From Tribonema minus (lineage: Eukaryota > Sar > Xanthophyceae > Tribonematales > Tribonemataceae), in assembly GCA_017506865.1 (NCBI GenBank), contig JAFCMP010000001.1:1860001-1924000 (forward strand): a stretch of DNA of 64,000 nucleotides, read 5' to 3'. Under the pieces are notes generated by a model. The model did not search any database and had not been told where the DNA came from. It saw nothing but the letters and a program-made list of their open reading frames with translations. This document shows, piece after piece, positions 12,201 to 24,100 of the stretch (its first letter is position 1; every line of letters starts with the position of its first letter). The position numbers and the translations under genes are program-made.

Positions 12201-13784
12201 CTGTACGGAATCTACACGTCGCGTGACAGTCTGAAAGTGTCTCAACGACAACCACTCAAACGCCGTCAGAAATGATGTGTTGTTGCACGCACACCCGAGG
12301 TGGGGCATCAAAGTACATGTAGTAGGGCTGGCCATCGTTCTGCGAGCTTGGTACCTGGCCTGTGTGACAGATGTAGCACACCATTACTGCCTTGGGAAAT
12401 GACGGCATGACCCGTGCGAGTTGCGATCCGCTACATCGTTCCGCAGCGTTGTGGTGGAAGCTGCCTGCTCACGACATGCGAATGCCAGCTGCAGATGATG
12501 TACATCACGACGACGCATGTGCGGCAATCTCAACGCGTTCAGCATCTCTGCACTGCTCTGGTGGGCGCGCAGCCGCCGCGTGCCATGCCCCGAGCGTTGC
12601 TGCGCGGCGCTGCTCTGCCGCTCTGCACGGGACTTGTCCGTTGTGCGGCGCGTCCACCCTGTTGCATTTTTTCCGAGTGGCAGCAGCTGCGCACGCGCTC
12701 AACTCTCTGACATGATCAATATGCCATTGCGCTGCCTCGTCGCCGCTCCGTCCGCGTTGTTGACGCCGCAGCTTGGAGCAGGCTGGGCGGTACCGGCGCG
12801 CGCTGCTGTCTCGCAGTGGCGGGCGCCTGCCGCCGTCCATGCGCAGGCAAGTCACCACTTCCACTTTGCGGTACGAGGTGTTGATTTCGGCCACAAACAG
12901 AAGTTGCAGGTCCAACCATGAACTGTTGTGAGTGCCACAGCAGCATCAGGTCCAATGGCTGCCGCGCAATCGGTAGCAGCAGTTGCATTGGCAGTCTGCG
13001 ATTGAGCGAGTGGCATCGTTAGGTTCTGCAGATTGTGCACATTGTGCATGTCATCAATTTTCTTCAAGGGGGAAGTTTCTCCTTAAGCAGCACTTGTGCG
13101 GGAATGATCTTTGTGTGCATTTCGTTGCATGTGCTGCAGCGCCGCCGGTGTAGCTGTCGCTACTGGCCTGCAGACAAGCATGGCAATGACATGGCACACT
13201 GTTGCTGTGCGTGCCTGCGCTCACAGCATGTACATATGTGATTATTATCGTCAGTTCGCAGCTGCCATGCGCAGATGCTGCTTTTTTCCAACAAGAAATG
13301 CGTGTGAGTCGTCCTTGTGTGCTCTGGACTTGTCGTCAGCGCATATACAAAGCAGCTTCTCATGCCCAAGCAACCCTGCTGGGGCAAAGCATGTAGCCCC
13401 TCCCCCCGCCCCCCCCCCGCTCTTTGGCGGTATCGGCTTGGGTCTGTGAACAGCTGTCCAACGCCTGTGCTCCTGCCGGCACTCTCCCCGCACTGCCCAT
13501 GCAGCAGCTCCGCTGCACTGCTAGCGCAGCGCGGCAGGCACGCGACCGGCAGCTACGGCAGCAGGCGCTCAGGCGGCGGTCAAGGAAGTAGAGACGCTCC
13601 GCCTCGTACTTCAAGATCACGGGAGCAGCACCAGCGAAGCTCAACATCGCCCCGCGCTTCTGCCTCTCCCGGCGGCAGCAGGGGGAAGGGGGGGGGGTCG
13701 CGGCCTGGCAAAGGCGGCGGCGGCGGCGGCGCAGCAAGCACGCAGTTTGCGAGGCGTCCCGTAGCGGCTGTCGCGCGCGCGTAG
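250..13784 (+). CDS. SUV3: SUV3-type mitochondrial ATP-dependent RNA helicase (5' partial)
   Basis: SUV3/SUPV3L1 unwinds RNA in mitochondria and feeds the degradosome. Fourteen exons join in frame: 250-336, 1257-1379, 1876-1968, 2864-3021, 4143-4227, 5082-5180, 5946-6087, 6450-6694, 7125-7265, 9204-9365, 10699-10773, 11678-11751, 12772-12846, 13505-13784 (612 aa plus stop). Visible: helicase motif [10 protein letters not shown] (exon 1), AWTRALLGL (exon 2), motif [12 protein letters not shown] (exon 5), motif [10 protein letters not shown] (exon 6) and the SUV3 C-terminal signature [16 protein letters not shown] (exon 11). Exon 8 inserts 81 Ser/Ala/Glu-rich residues not expected in the family. 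The last exon is a Ser/Arg/Gly-rich basic tail; its frame was chosen because it alone matches phase and resembles SUV3 tails, so it is less sure. The ATP-binding motif I lies before the window. Intron 13 has a GC donor. Introns are filled with junction duplications listed separately; intron 10774-11677 shows nothing recognisable. Confidence 0.93.
459..560 (+). repeat. Dispersed repeat, copy 1 of 2
   Basis: About 95 bases containing TTGTCACCTAGAGCTCTAC and GATTCGTTTCCATG match 18618-18715 at roughly 80 percent by eye. The two copies lie in introns of different genes (SUV3 and TMEM260), 18 kb apart, in the same orientation on the + strand. Confidence 0.75.
974..1310 (+). repeat. Three-copy ladder of the SUV3 exon 2 acceptor
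   Basis: The start of exon 2 with its AG acceptor (true copy from 1255) is preceded by two tandem relatives beginning near 974 and 1119. The nearer copy keeps CAGATGATAGGCAACGC and GGCCCCGCGTGGACGCG almost unchanged, while the farther one is more diverged. The intervening intron sequence (GTCGATAG...CTCAT then a poly-C acceptor tract) is repeated too. Spacing is about 135-145 bp. Confidence 0.85.
1931..2100 (+). repeat. Tandem copy of the SUV3 exon 3 donor
   Basis: The last 38 bases of exon 3 plus the intron start (from 1931) recur from about 2047, including the splice donor: CAGGTGTGTATGGGTATG against CAGGTATGTATGGGTATG. Spacing is 116 bp. Confidence 0.88.
5178..5320 (+). repeat. Degenerate copy of the SUV3 exon 6 donor region
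   Basis: The intron start GAGCACTGCTGTCGCTGCCAGGG near 5183 recurs as GAGTGCTGCCGTCGCTGCGAGGG near 5273. The copies are separated by a short TTAGGG-like stretch (5235-5245). The second copy has lost the GT donor. Confidence 0.6.
7221..7420 (+). repeat. Tandem copy of the SUV3 exon 9 donor
   Basis: The exon end from 7221 (GAGCAGCACGGGCTGTC ... CCATGGTGAGT) recurs from 7335 (GAGCAGCATGGACTGTC ... CCACGGTGAGT), 114 bp downstream. The donor is preserved. The second copy is followed directly by the palindrome CTTCAAGTTGAAG at 7408-7420. Confidence 0.85.
7877..8790. repeat. Long inverted repeat in SUV3 intron 9
   Basis: Left arm about 7877-8247 and right arm about 8272-8790 are imperfect reverse complements. 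For example ACTCACCGACAGGTGCCAGC at about 7970 pairs with the complement of the stretch near 8665-8690, and TTGGAGG at 8220 pairs with CCTCCAA at 8275. Similarity extends through the arms with gaps in the right one. Both arms, read outward, can encode a related peptide around HSPTGASAE. It may be a decayed mobile element or an inverted duplication; no transposase is recognisable. Confidence 0.7.
9318..9900 (+). repeat. Ladder of SUV3 exon 10 donor copies
   Basis: The exon end encoding [11 protein letters not shown] with its GTGAGT donor (9318-9371) recurs downstream at about 9489-9546, 9646-9696, 9716-9741 (short) and 9849-9897. The first copy is nearly perfect and still followed by GTGAGC; the last has lost the donor. 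Poly-G tracts (about 9419 and 9781) separate some units. Confidence 0.92.
10190..10698 (+). repeat. Three intronic tandem units before SUV3 exon 11
   Basis: Units starting near 10190, 10371 and 10585 share AGCTCGCAAGGGAGCGCTTCG-like, GTGCAGCGACTGACGCCG and GCGTGCGTCTCGGCC segments. The last unit runs directly into the exon 11 acceptor. Spacing is roughly 180-215 bp. Confidence 0.8.
11751..11870 (+). repeat. 58-bp duplication of the exon 12 donor carrying telomere repeats
   Basis: GGTGAGCACTGCTTCAGTAA and what follows, through four CCCTAA telomere units, spans 11751-11808 and is repeated essentially without change from 11809. The unit starts exactly at the exon 12 donor. The two identical copies indicate a very recent event. 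Confidence 0.95.
11935..12065 (+). repeat. Dispersed repeat copy related to 8320-8470
   Basis: The stretch with TACCTGTACGACA, GAGATGCGTTGCATGG and GCACCTGAGCGCACGT resembles the right arm of the SUV3 intron inverted repeat near 8340-8470, which carries GCCTGTACGACA, GGATGCGTTGTATCG and ACACCTGGGCGCACACG. It suggests a dispersed family with at least two members here. Confidence 0.55.
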
Positions 13785-15134
13785 CTCGACCGCTCTCAAA
13801 CAACACATAACAGCGGCGTACAGGGGGGCGCTTGCACAATCACACACGCGCGTGCACGCGCTCGCACACATGACATAAAAATGAATGCCGTCGGACGGTT
13901 AGACTGTGGTCTCGCTGCACTTTTGCCTGCGACCATGCCAAATGCTGCGGGCGTTTTGCACCCATGCGGCCGCCATACGCACTGTCTGCTGCTGTGCACG
14001 CTGCCATGGGGGGACTGCAGTAGTGCCTCAGGTTTCTCTTCCTGTTCGCTTTTGGCTGAGAGGGCATTGGAGATGGCAGACCGGCGCAATGCTTTCAGCA
14101 GGGAAATAGAGCTCGATGTGAACTGAGAACCGACCCCAATTACATGGCCAACAATTTGTAGTGGCGTGTGCGGAAGTGCAAGTTGATCAGGTGAATGCAA
14201 AGCAGCAATGCCAGCACACACACAGGCTGCAAAAGCGCGCACGCCGCTGCCTGGAACAGAGCAGAAACCTCGCGCGTGCAGTGCACTGTATTGCGCATTC
14301 AATGTATGCCGGACCGCAGTGAAACAATACGTTGCAAATGTACCAAAGAGCGGTCCCCTGCAGCCCCCAGCAAAACGGCGCCTGTTGCGCTGCTGCCACA
14401 GCCTCGGGCGTCAGCGCCGTTGCCGTGACAACTGACGGGCACACTGCTGCAGCGGCTGCTGCAGGCTATGGCACTTGGTTTGCTGAGCAACGATGCGCTG
14501 TGCAGCAAGCTTGTGCATCAGCCGCCTCAGCACCGCGCCGTGGCGTTTGCTGCAGCGGGCGTTGACGCTGGCCGTGCGTGCGCAAAATGCGCAGCAGCGC
14601 TCCCACTCGCTAATCCCATTCTGCGTGCACCGCGCCCATGTTGCATATTGCACGATCACGAGGCAAAGAGCGCCGAGCCGCGCTGCAAGCGTGCATCGCT
14701 CCCCGCGCGCTGCCGCTCGTAATGGGCGGGCGGCGCAGCATCTGCTTGCTTCTATACGCTGAGCGACACCCAGGAGTTGGCCGGGCCCGCAAAGGCGGCT
14801 GGTCAGCCGTGCTGTGCGCTCCCCGGGGCACACCCATTCGACCCCTTGTTTGCATGCACGCCATCATCTGCAGGGGAGCATGCCCCACCGGTCCCCTCGC
14901 TGTCCCGATGATTGCCACCTGGGCTGCTCAAACGTGACACCCTACTTGAGGGGTTAGACTGGCTGCTCCTGCGCCCCCGTTAGACTTGTCGCCTGTCAGT
15001 TCAGGGGGCGACAACAGCCAGGCTGCGCTCAACACCCAGCTGACCCCCCTTTTTGCCCCCCTCCCCACCCCCCCACTTCCTATACACACGCCCGCTCTCT
15101 CCAATGCGCGGCGGTGCACCCCTGGCGCCAGGGC
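13785..15134. other. Convergent intergenic region between SUV3 and TMEM260
   Basis: This 1.35-kb stretch lies between the stop codons of two genes that face each other. It must hold both 3' untranslated regions. The reading frames present on either strand resemble no family I know and show no splice-consistent structure. I see no RNA gene or element in it. Confidence 0.6.
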
Positions 15135-18100
15135 TCACTGCCCGGAGCGCTGCTGCTGCGCGGCGCCTCCTGCGGCGCGCGTCACCTGGTCATACATGGC
15201 TCGCACCACACCGTACTGCGCGTCATTCACGGCCTCAGGATGCTGCAAAAACGCGCCCCACGCGGCCTCGAAGCGCCGCGCCGCGAGCGCCTTCCACGGC
15301 TCGGCTGCGGTGCTGCCGCCGTCGAGCGCTGCTGCCGCCGCCGACGACTCCGCCCATGGCAGCAGCGCGGCGGCGTCGAGCGGGTCGGACGCGAAGCGCG
15401 GCAGGCGGCGCGCGTCGGGCGGCGCCGCCTTGCAGCGCACGAGATGCATGTACGCGAGGCCGAGGTTCTTGAGCGTGTGCGCCGGGGTGTCGCGGGCCGC
15501 GTCGCGGCGCGCGGCGACCTCCAGCCACGCCGCCGCCTGTGCAGTGCGACGGGATGGAGGAGACCCGTGTGAGGCACAAGCTGGGCACTTCCACGGTTCC
15601 AAGGGGAAGGCATACCAACGGCACAAGGAAGGCGGAGTCGAGAGGGGGGAGGGGGGTGGAGGTGGAGGCGGTTGGTATGCCGGGGAAGACGCCACATGGC
15701 GCTGGTGTTTAGGGTGGTTGGAGTGCTGTGACATTTCGTGCCGAGGCAGTGCCTCTTCTTGTGGCGAGCGGAACGCTTGCACTGACGGTCTGAGCTTCTC
15801 GGCGCCCTAAGCGACCACCAACACTCTGTGCTCCGCCTGCTCCGCGGGCACGGCCGTGGCCCTCCAGCAGCACGGCTCCGGCCTCCAGATCAAATGTGCG
15901 TTTTTGCAGCTTCAGGCGCAATTTATGAATGATAGGTTGCTGTCACTACTTCAACTGTACGCACCTGCAGCAGCGGCTCCAGGGCCTGCGGCGCCTGCTC
16001 CGGGGGCATGGCCATGGCCCTCTCCAGCAGCACGGCGCCCGCCTCCGCGATGTGGTCATACCAGATGACCCACAGCGTGCGCTCCCACCACTCCCACGAG
16101 TACTTGTCCAGCGGCGGCAGACCGCCTGTAGAATGCGCGTAGAACGACGCACAGCTATGCAAGTCTGTGATCACGCGCAGCGCGGCGATGCACGTCGGTG
16201 ACTGCGAATGCAGCGGCAAAGTTGAAGTATTCGTATGCATTGACTACTATCATAGTAGTACTATGTGCGTGCTCAAGTATGGCAGGCCGTCGTCTGCGCT
16301 CCCACCACGAGTACTTGTCCAGCGGCGGCAGACCGCCTGTCATTTGCGTGTAGAACGGCGGCGCGGCGATGCACGGCGGTGATCGCGTTTACAGCGGCAA
16401 AGTTGACGTGTTCGTGTGCGGTGGCTACTATGTGCGTGCTCAGGTATGGCAGGCCATCTGTCAGTCGCGCGTAGGACGTTGCACGGCGTGGCGATGCACA
16501 TCGGTGATCGCGTTTGCAGCGGCAAAGATGAAGTGTTCGTGAGCCTCAACTACTTTGTGCGTGCTCAAGTATGCCTCATAAAAGTGACACGTTGCCCTGA
16601 CCCTCACTTAAACCTTCAAGTCCCGTCCTCGTTCTGGCCTTGAACTTGAGGCAGCGGACCAGTGAGAGTGCGGCCTATGCGCGCTGGCGGCAGCGAGAGT
16701 CGCCTAGAGCTAGGGTTGAGCTAGCTAGGGCTAGGGAGCTGCAGCGCTCAGCAACTGACGCATGCGCCGGGGCCGGGTCACCTGCTTGGCATGCACACAA
16801 GTCATGCGCTCACTTTGTGCCTGCACAGCGCATCTGATGACGCTGAGACGGCGCTCGTGGGCTAGGGCTAGGACTCAGCAGCAGCAGCGCTCACTTGGCA
16901 GACGCCATGTGACACGCCTCCGCTGCCCCCTGTAAACGATTTGTAAATGCAACTGCCCTCTCAAGCGGCAATGCCTGTGCAGCAAGCGTGCGTCTGGCAG
17001 CAGCAAGCCCTCACGCACGACTTCAGGCCGACGCTTGCCCTGAGCCTACATGGGGCTCAGCAGCGGCGGCAGCAGCGCTCACCGGCGGACGCCACGTGGC
17101 GCGCGGCCGCCGCACCCGTTACATGAACATCATGCAACTGCCTCTCAAAACGGCAATGCCCATTCAACAACCCCGCGCGCGCGCGACTATGGGCCGACGT
17201 TTGCCCCAAGCCTAGGGCTCAGCAGCGGCGGCGGCAGCGCTCACCGGCGGACGCCACGCGGCGCGCCGCCGCCGCTCACGCGTGCCGCCTCTCTCTGGGC
17301 CACACAGCTGCCCTCTCGAGCATCACTACCTCTGCAGCAAGCAAGGGGGTCTGGCAGCAAGTCTGCGCTCATGACTTGGGGCCGGCGCTTGCCCTAAGCC
17401 TAGGGCTCAGCAGCGGCAGCAGCAGCGCTCACCGACGGACGCCACGTGGCGCGCCGCCGCCGTACCCAGTACATGAATATGCATATAATACCTGCTGTGC
17501 AACTGCTTCTCAGAATGGCAATTGATGTGCAGCAAGCACGCACGCGCGACTTTGGGCTGACGGTCGCCCTAAGCCTAGGGCTCAGCAGCAGCAGCAGCAG
17601 CAGCGCTCACCGGCGGACGCCACGTGGCGCACCGCCGCCGCCCACGCGCGCCGCGACTCCTTGAGCCACGCGCGCAGCGGCCGCTGCGGCTCTTTGAGCA
17701 CGATGCGGTGCGTGAGGCCCACCGGCAGCTGGTCGTACCGCGCCGTCAGCAGCGGCTCGGCGTGGTTGGTGCGGCCCTCGATGAAGATAGGCACGCCGCC
17801 GCCGCCGCCGCTGCTGCCGCTGCCGCTGCTGCTGCCGATGTTCGCAGCGACGAGGTCGTGGATGGAGAAGCCTCCGCTGCAGGGGCGTTTAGCGGGAAAC
17901 CGGGGGGGGGGGGGGTAATTGAGGAGGGGGATATTGGGCAGGGGTGGTGGCGCGTGGAGCAGGCATGTGGCGGGGACTGCAATTGCCGGCTGATTGCCCG
18001 CAAGCGCTCAATCCACGGCTGCCATAATGCACAGCTGCTGCGGCGGTGTGGTCGAGGACTTTGGTCCCGCCTGCCGTCGCCGCTGTCAATGCCTGCAGCC

Positions 18101-21100
18101 GTCGCTGTCGGTGACTCCGGGGGGGGGGGGGGGGGGAGGGGCACATGCAAGAGCGTGCAGCCTCAAAACCTCAACTGCATGGGGGACGCAAGACATTGGA
18201 GCACCCCCGCCTTCTCATATAAGTTCAAGTTCATTGTATTTTGCCCTTTTCAACGAGCGCGTGCGAAGCTGTGGTCGGCAAGCGACGGCGAGCTGCGGCC
18301 TGAGGAGCGCGCCCGACCTCTGGCGCGCCGCCTGCCGTATGCTACGCACTGCGCTGCTTCCGCTCGCGCACCGCAACGCAGCCACAGACACGCTCAAGCG
18401 CTGGTGCTGTCGGCAAGCCGCGGCGACGACGGCGTGAGAAGGGCGCACGGCCTCTGCGTCGAGCGACGCCTGCTGTGTCGCGGCGCACTGACCGCTGCAG
18501 CTTGTGCACTGCTGCTACGTACAGTGCGTATGTGGAACGCTAAAAAGCTTGCACACAGAAGTCTTTTCACTATTGCGGATATGGTGGCCCTGCTTGACCC
18601 GTGGCCAATCGCCGCCGCAGCGGCGACCACAGTAATTGGTGGAAGGCATTCGCGGATAACCACTCCTTGTCACCTAGAGCTCTACAATCTTTTGACTCGT
18701 TTCCATGTAGCTGCAGGGCGGCCGTACCTGCCGTAGTGCGTCCCCGGGAACTTCAAGTGCGGGTAGAGCTCGCGCTTGGCCGCCCACCACTTGAACGTCT
18801 GCACCGGAGACAAAACGATACCAACGGGCAAAGTATGCCTCGCACGTGAGAGGCGGTATGTAGTCCTGGAATGATGCCAGGCGGCGCAACTATGTTTGCA
18901 GGTGTGGACCGCTTTGAGTCTGCGACTTTGGTGCGACAACACGTGAGAGGCGGCGCTGCGAGTCGAAGTCAGCATTCATTGCACCTCAGAAGCCGCGAGG
19001 GAGCCATCGAATGATCAAGTGTCAGCTTTGGGCGTCCGCTACCTCCCCGTAATCTGTTGTAAGCTGCAGGGGCATGTAGCAGCAACAAGAGCAGCGCATT
19101 CGCATACGGCGCGTCGTCGTGCCTGTTCGCTGCTGTGTCGTGGCAGGGGTTTTTGGCCTCAGTCTTGATGATCAGTTGATGATGGCTAGGCTGGATGACC
19201 GTGTGACCCCCCCTTAGGGGATATAGTACGAATTAATGCTAGCCCTATAGGTCTAACCCTAACCCTAACCGCGTGTACACAGTGTACGCCTGCGAGTACT
19301 TGAGGTGTGCGCACTTTAAGTTCAACAGGTGTGTAGGCAAGTCGCTTTTCTCTGAATGCGCTTGTGGTCGACGTACTTCTGCTTGCTGACCGTCCGCGCA
19401 AATTTTCTGTAACAATCAAATACGCCAAACTTGGAACGTTGTGTTTTGCTTTTTAGTACTACCAATAAAGTCAATTTCAATTGGGACAAGAAGAAAAGCT
19501 AATGGTAAGCTTGCTCCAGGCGGTCCAAAATGAGCACTTCATTGTCAACGTCAATGCAAGCTCACCATCATGCTCATGTTGATGAGGGTGACATCCCGCC
19601 GGAACCCCTCGCAAGACTGCACGTAGCGCGTGGTCGTCCACACCTGAGCGATGCCACAACACCATCATAGAAGCAGCGGCACAATTGCGACGGACTCGGT
19701 GTGTGCTGCAGTCATCGCGCTGGCTGTCGCAGTAATAATACATTTATTCCATCGAACACCTCAATAAAATCAAAATGGTTTGTTATTGATGCTAAAGACA
19801 AATGTTTAGGTCGATTGGCAACAGATGTGGTAAAATGCGTGCTGACTGAAATGTGACTGGCGACGAAACGGACCCGACACACTGTGCTGAGGTCATCACG
19901 CTACTTCGCTGTCGTGGTGAATGCGCGCTGAGTGAAACATAACTGCCGACAGTCGTACCCCCCGTGCAGCATGGTCAATGTGAGCGATGCCACAACACCC
20001 GAGCACCAGTGAAAGGGCGCCCCTGCCTTTTTCGCATGATGACAGCAGCCACCGCAGCGAGCTCGTCCTGTTCAGCCGTGACTGGAGACAAATGTAGACT
20101 GCACGGTTTAGTATGGTCAAAGCGGAAGCTTGGCCGCAGCGCCATCAGACGAGATGCGATGCCCCAGCAGCTTTTGTGGTTAGGGTTAGGGTTGGGATTA
20201 GGGCTTGTTAGGTAGGTACGTACATGCCACACGCCAGTGGTAGCGGGCCATGCAGACACTCTCTTGAATGAGAACTGACAAAAGTCCGCACGTAGATTTG
20301 CTCCATCATGTAAGCGTCAATGAGGAGACAGAAACAAATGAGATAATTCTCACATGACCGACTTCAAAGTCTGCCTAGTCACTGTTGCAACGCCTGTGCT
20401 GTCGATGAAGAAACCAACGCAAGTTACGGGTTACCTCTTCGTCATCATGCCGCTTGCCTGGCCTTTGTTGATGCTCAATGTGATGTCAATATTGACCTCG
20501 CCAGGAGGTCATTAGTTAATGAGCAGCTAAAGGAACATCAATACTGAACTATCTCTGGGCAGTTATTGCAGTTTATCAACGTTGAACTTGCCTGGTCGTT
20601 GTTGATGAGCAGCAGAGCGCCGCGTGGCAGCGGCTCGAGGACAGCGCGCGCGTACGCAGAGAAGTAGAGCGCGTCCGCTTGCGAGATGCCATTGGCCAGA
20701 GAGCGATACACCTGCAGGCCTCAGCATAAAGCCGGGAAGGGGGGGGGGAGCGGTCAGTTGGTTGGTTGCAAATCCGCAAGCAGCGCGTAAGGCGCAGACG
20801 TCAAATCATCAAAGAAAAAGAATGACACAAGCGCGCAGTTTTCACAGAGTGCGGGCATCGCATAGCGGACAGGGTGACAGCACGCCCGCATGTCGCAAGA
20901 AGCAGTGCACAGCGGCTCTCGCGACATGTTGCCGGCCTACGACTGGTATATGCCCCTGGAGACTTAATGGGGGCGGGGGGTATGCGCGGCTTTGTCCAAT
21001 GGCAGAAGGCAGGTACGTACGAGTTTATCCAGCGGTGAAGATCTGATGGCGCGCGAAAGCAGCGCTCCATGGGGCGCGCCTGCCCCCATGCGAGAGATGG

Positions 21101-24100
21101 ATACGGCTGTTGCACCTTTGCTCGGCGGGGGCAGCGCGGCAGAGGTCGAAGTGACACATTGGAGTGAAACATAATCGCCGGCGCGCAGCCTTACAAGGGC
21201 AAACGTCACAGCCTCAGCCTCTACAAAACTGAAAGTAGTAGACAGTATGCTGCAGATGATCAGCAGCGCCGCGACTGCGGTCGCGTCTGCCGTCTGCGCG
21301 GACACAGCGGCCACCACCACCCCAAACACTTGCTTCTACGCGCAGACCAACAACAGCTCAATGGAGGCCTACCACTTCACACACAATGACGTCAGACGGC
21401 GCAATGGTGCGGCAAGGTTCCGATCCGCCCTTGCAGACTCACGGACCTGCGCAGCGCCGAGCAGCAGCGCAGCTGATCGTTGCTGCGAAAAAGACCAGCC
21501 GCACGGTCGCGACTGCTATGGCCACCACTGCAACTTGACCTTACCCTAACCCTGAATCTAATTTGGACCCTAGCCGTAAAAAAGAACACTTGCCCGTACA
21601 GTAACACCAATTGCTTAACAGACCCCCCCCCCACCCCCCCTGTTGGACAGCAGCCCATCTGACGGCGGCGTGCAGCAAAACGCCTCTCCTCTCGCCGACA
21701 CCCACACGCACCTGCGCAGCGGCAAGCAGCAGCGCGGCAGCGGCGGCGGCGGCGCGCGCCTTGCGGCCGCCGCCGCCGCCGCAGTACGCCAGCGCCGCGC
21801 CCGCGAGTGCAAACGCGAGCAGGTTCGGCTGCTGCCAGAAGCGCGCGTGCACGCCGAAGAGCAGCGGGTCGTGCAGCGGCATGTTGGAGAGCGCGTGGAA
21901 GACGACGAGGTACGCGGCGAGCGCCGCCGCGACGGCCAGCGGCGCAGCGCGCGCGATGCCGCCGCCGGGCGCCGCCTGCGCAGATAGAGATCCAGGGGGG
22001 GGAGCGTATGTAGCTGGCGACTGCATTTCGCGAGGCTCATAGCTCTGAGAGTCTGACGCAGTTTAGCGGTGAGTGCTGCCGCAACGGCCAGCGGCGCCGC
22101 GCGCGCGATGCCGCTGCCACCGCTGCCGCCGGGCACCGCCTGCGCAGATAGAGATCCGGGTAAGGGAGCGTGTGTAGCTGGTGACGGCAGTTTGCAAGGC
22201 TCATAGCTCTGAGGGTCGGACCAGTGGTAGGCGCCGCCGCGACGGCCAGCGGCGCCGCGCGCGCGATGCCACCGCCGGGCACTGCCTGCACATGAAGAGT
22301 GTTGGAGGGAGCGTCGTTGCGCGTCTCGCATGTGTAGCTGGCGACAGCTTTTGTACTACTCACAGAGCTTGGGGGTTTGGCGCAAGTGAATTGCGAGTGC
22401 TGCCGCAACGGCCAGCGGCGTCGCCCGCGCGATGTCGCCGCCGCCGGTTGCCGTCTGCAAGGAATTTGGGAGCGCGAGCGAGCGTTGCTGAGCACTGCGC
22501 ATGCGCCGCAAGCAGCGAACTCGCAAGGAATCAAGATTTGGGGGCTTTGGCAGAGGTGAATGATTAAATGAATGAATGAGTGTTGTCACGGTGGACAGCA
22601 GCACCATCTGCACAGCGCTGCCGCAGGGTGCCTGCCGCTTGCAAGGGGCGTCATTGCTGCGCGCTTTCAGCGTCTCATATGTGAGAAGTATGTAAAATGT
22701 GATGGCTGTTGATGAATCGTATTGCAGCGACACCTGCATTTTGAAGGAGTGCTGCCATGTAATTGCTGCAGTAGTCTGAGAGCAGCGGCCGCAACGGCCA
22801 GCGAATCTGCAGACATGGTATGCAGTGCGCACACTGCGCAGTGTCGTCACGAACACCTCCAATGCGACATGCCTCACCCTGACGCTTACATCAACCCTCT
22901 ATCACCGTGCACTGCTGCAGTGCCTCAAGGTACGCTTCGTGCGTGAAGGGCGCCACAAGCGAGCACAAATGGCTCAGCAAAAGGTGCGTACGGGCTTGCC
23001 CTAGCGCATATACCTCTATGAACTTTCAAGCACCTTCACAACAGACACCAGCAAGTGTCAGATGCTTTGACACACAAGCCTTGGCGTCACCGAGGACGAG
23101 TAACATACCCGGTGCTGAGCGATGCGGCGCTGCGACCACCAGGAGTAGGGATCGGCTGCAAGCGAGGGCGAGATGCAGACCTCAGGATGATACCTGGTGC
23201 TGAGCGGTGCGGCCCTGCGACCACCAGGGGTACGTATTTGCTGCAAACTAGGACGATATACATACATACCTGTTGTTGAGCGCTGCACCAGCGCGCCGCG
23301 AGCCACGGCAAGCCCCCCAGCGCCAGCAGGGGGACGACGTAGAGCCCCTGCCGCGCGTGTAGATCCATCGCCCACAGCACGAGCCGGTCCCACAGCCCCT
23401 GGTCAAGGCGTCGCGATGACGTGTGTACAACGTCAGCGATGTACGGCGAAAACGGCAAAGAGGTGCGGTCACCTCGAAAGTTGAAGTCTGGTCCGTGGCA
23501 TGCGGCGGTTGCAGAGAGCCGTCGCCAGCAACAGGAGCCGGTCCCACAGCCCCTGGTCAGGGTGTTGTGATGATGTGTGTACAATGCGAGCGATGTGCAA
23601 GATTATGCGGTGACATACGGCGAAAGTGGTAGATGAGGGGGGTTCGAACTTCAACATGAACTCCGACCCACAACTGCCGCGCATGTAGATCCACCGCCCA
23701 CAGCACGAGCCGGTCCCACAGCCCCTGGTCAGGGCGTCGCGATGACGTGTGTACAACGTCAGCGATGTGCGAGATTACACGGTACGGTAATGCACGGCAA
23801 ATGGTAGATAGGGGAATTGGCGCTCGAACGTGAACTCTAATACACAGCATGCGCCGGTTGCAAACATCCATCGCCCACAGCACGAGCCGGTCCCATAGCC
23901 CGTGTCGTGATGACGACGTGTGTACGCTGTGAGCGATGTGCGATATTATGCGGTGACGTACGGCGAAACAGCAGTGAGGGTAGGCGTCATTTTGAAGTTG
24001 ATGTCTCGTCCGTGGCATGCGGCGGTTGCAGAGAGCGGTCGCCAGTAATCGGAGCCAATCCCGCCAGAGCGTCGATGATGCATGACAAACAGCTTCAGTC

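Noticed and set aside
13530..13780. Alternative SUV3 last-exon frame from acceptor near 13530 ([15 protein letters not shown])
   Set aside because: Also phase-compatible, but the Ser/Arg/Gly tail from 13505 is more typical of SUV3; not fully excluded.
13360..13839. Protein-like - strand frame ([17 protein letters not shown])
   Set aside because: It is antisense to the SUV3 terminal exon, which fits phase and family; no other exon supports a - strand gene there.
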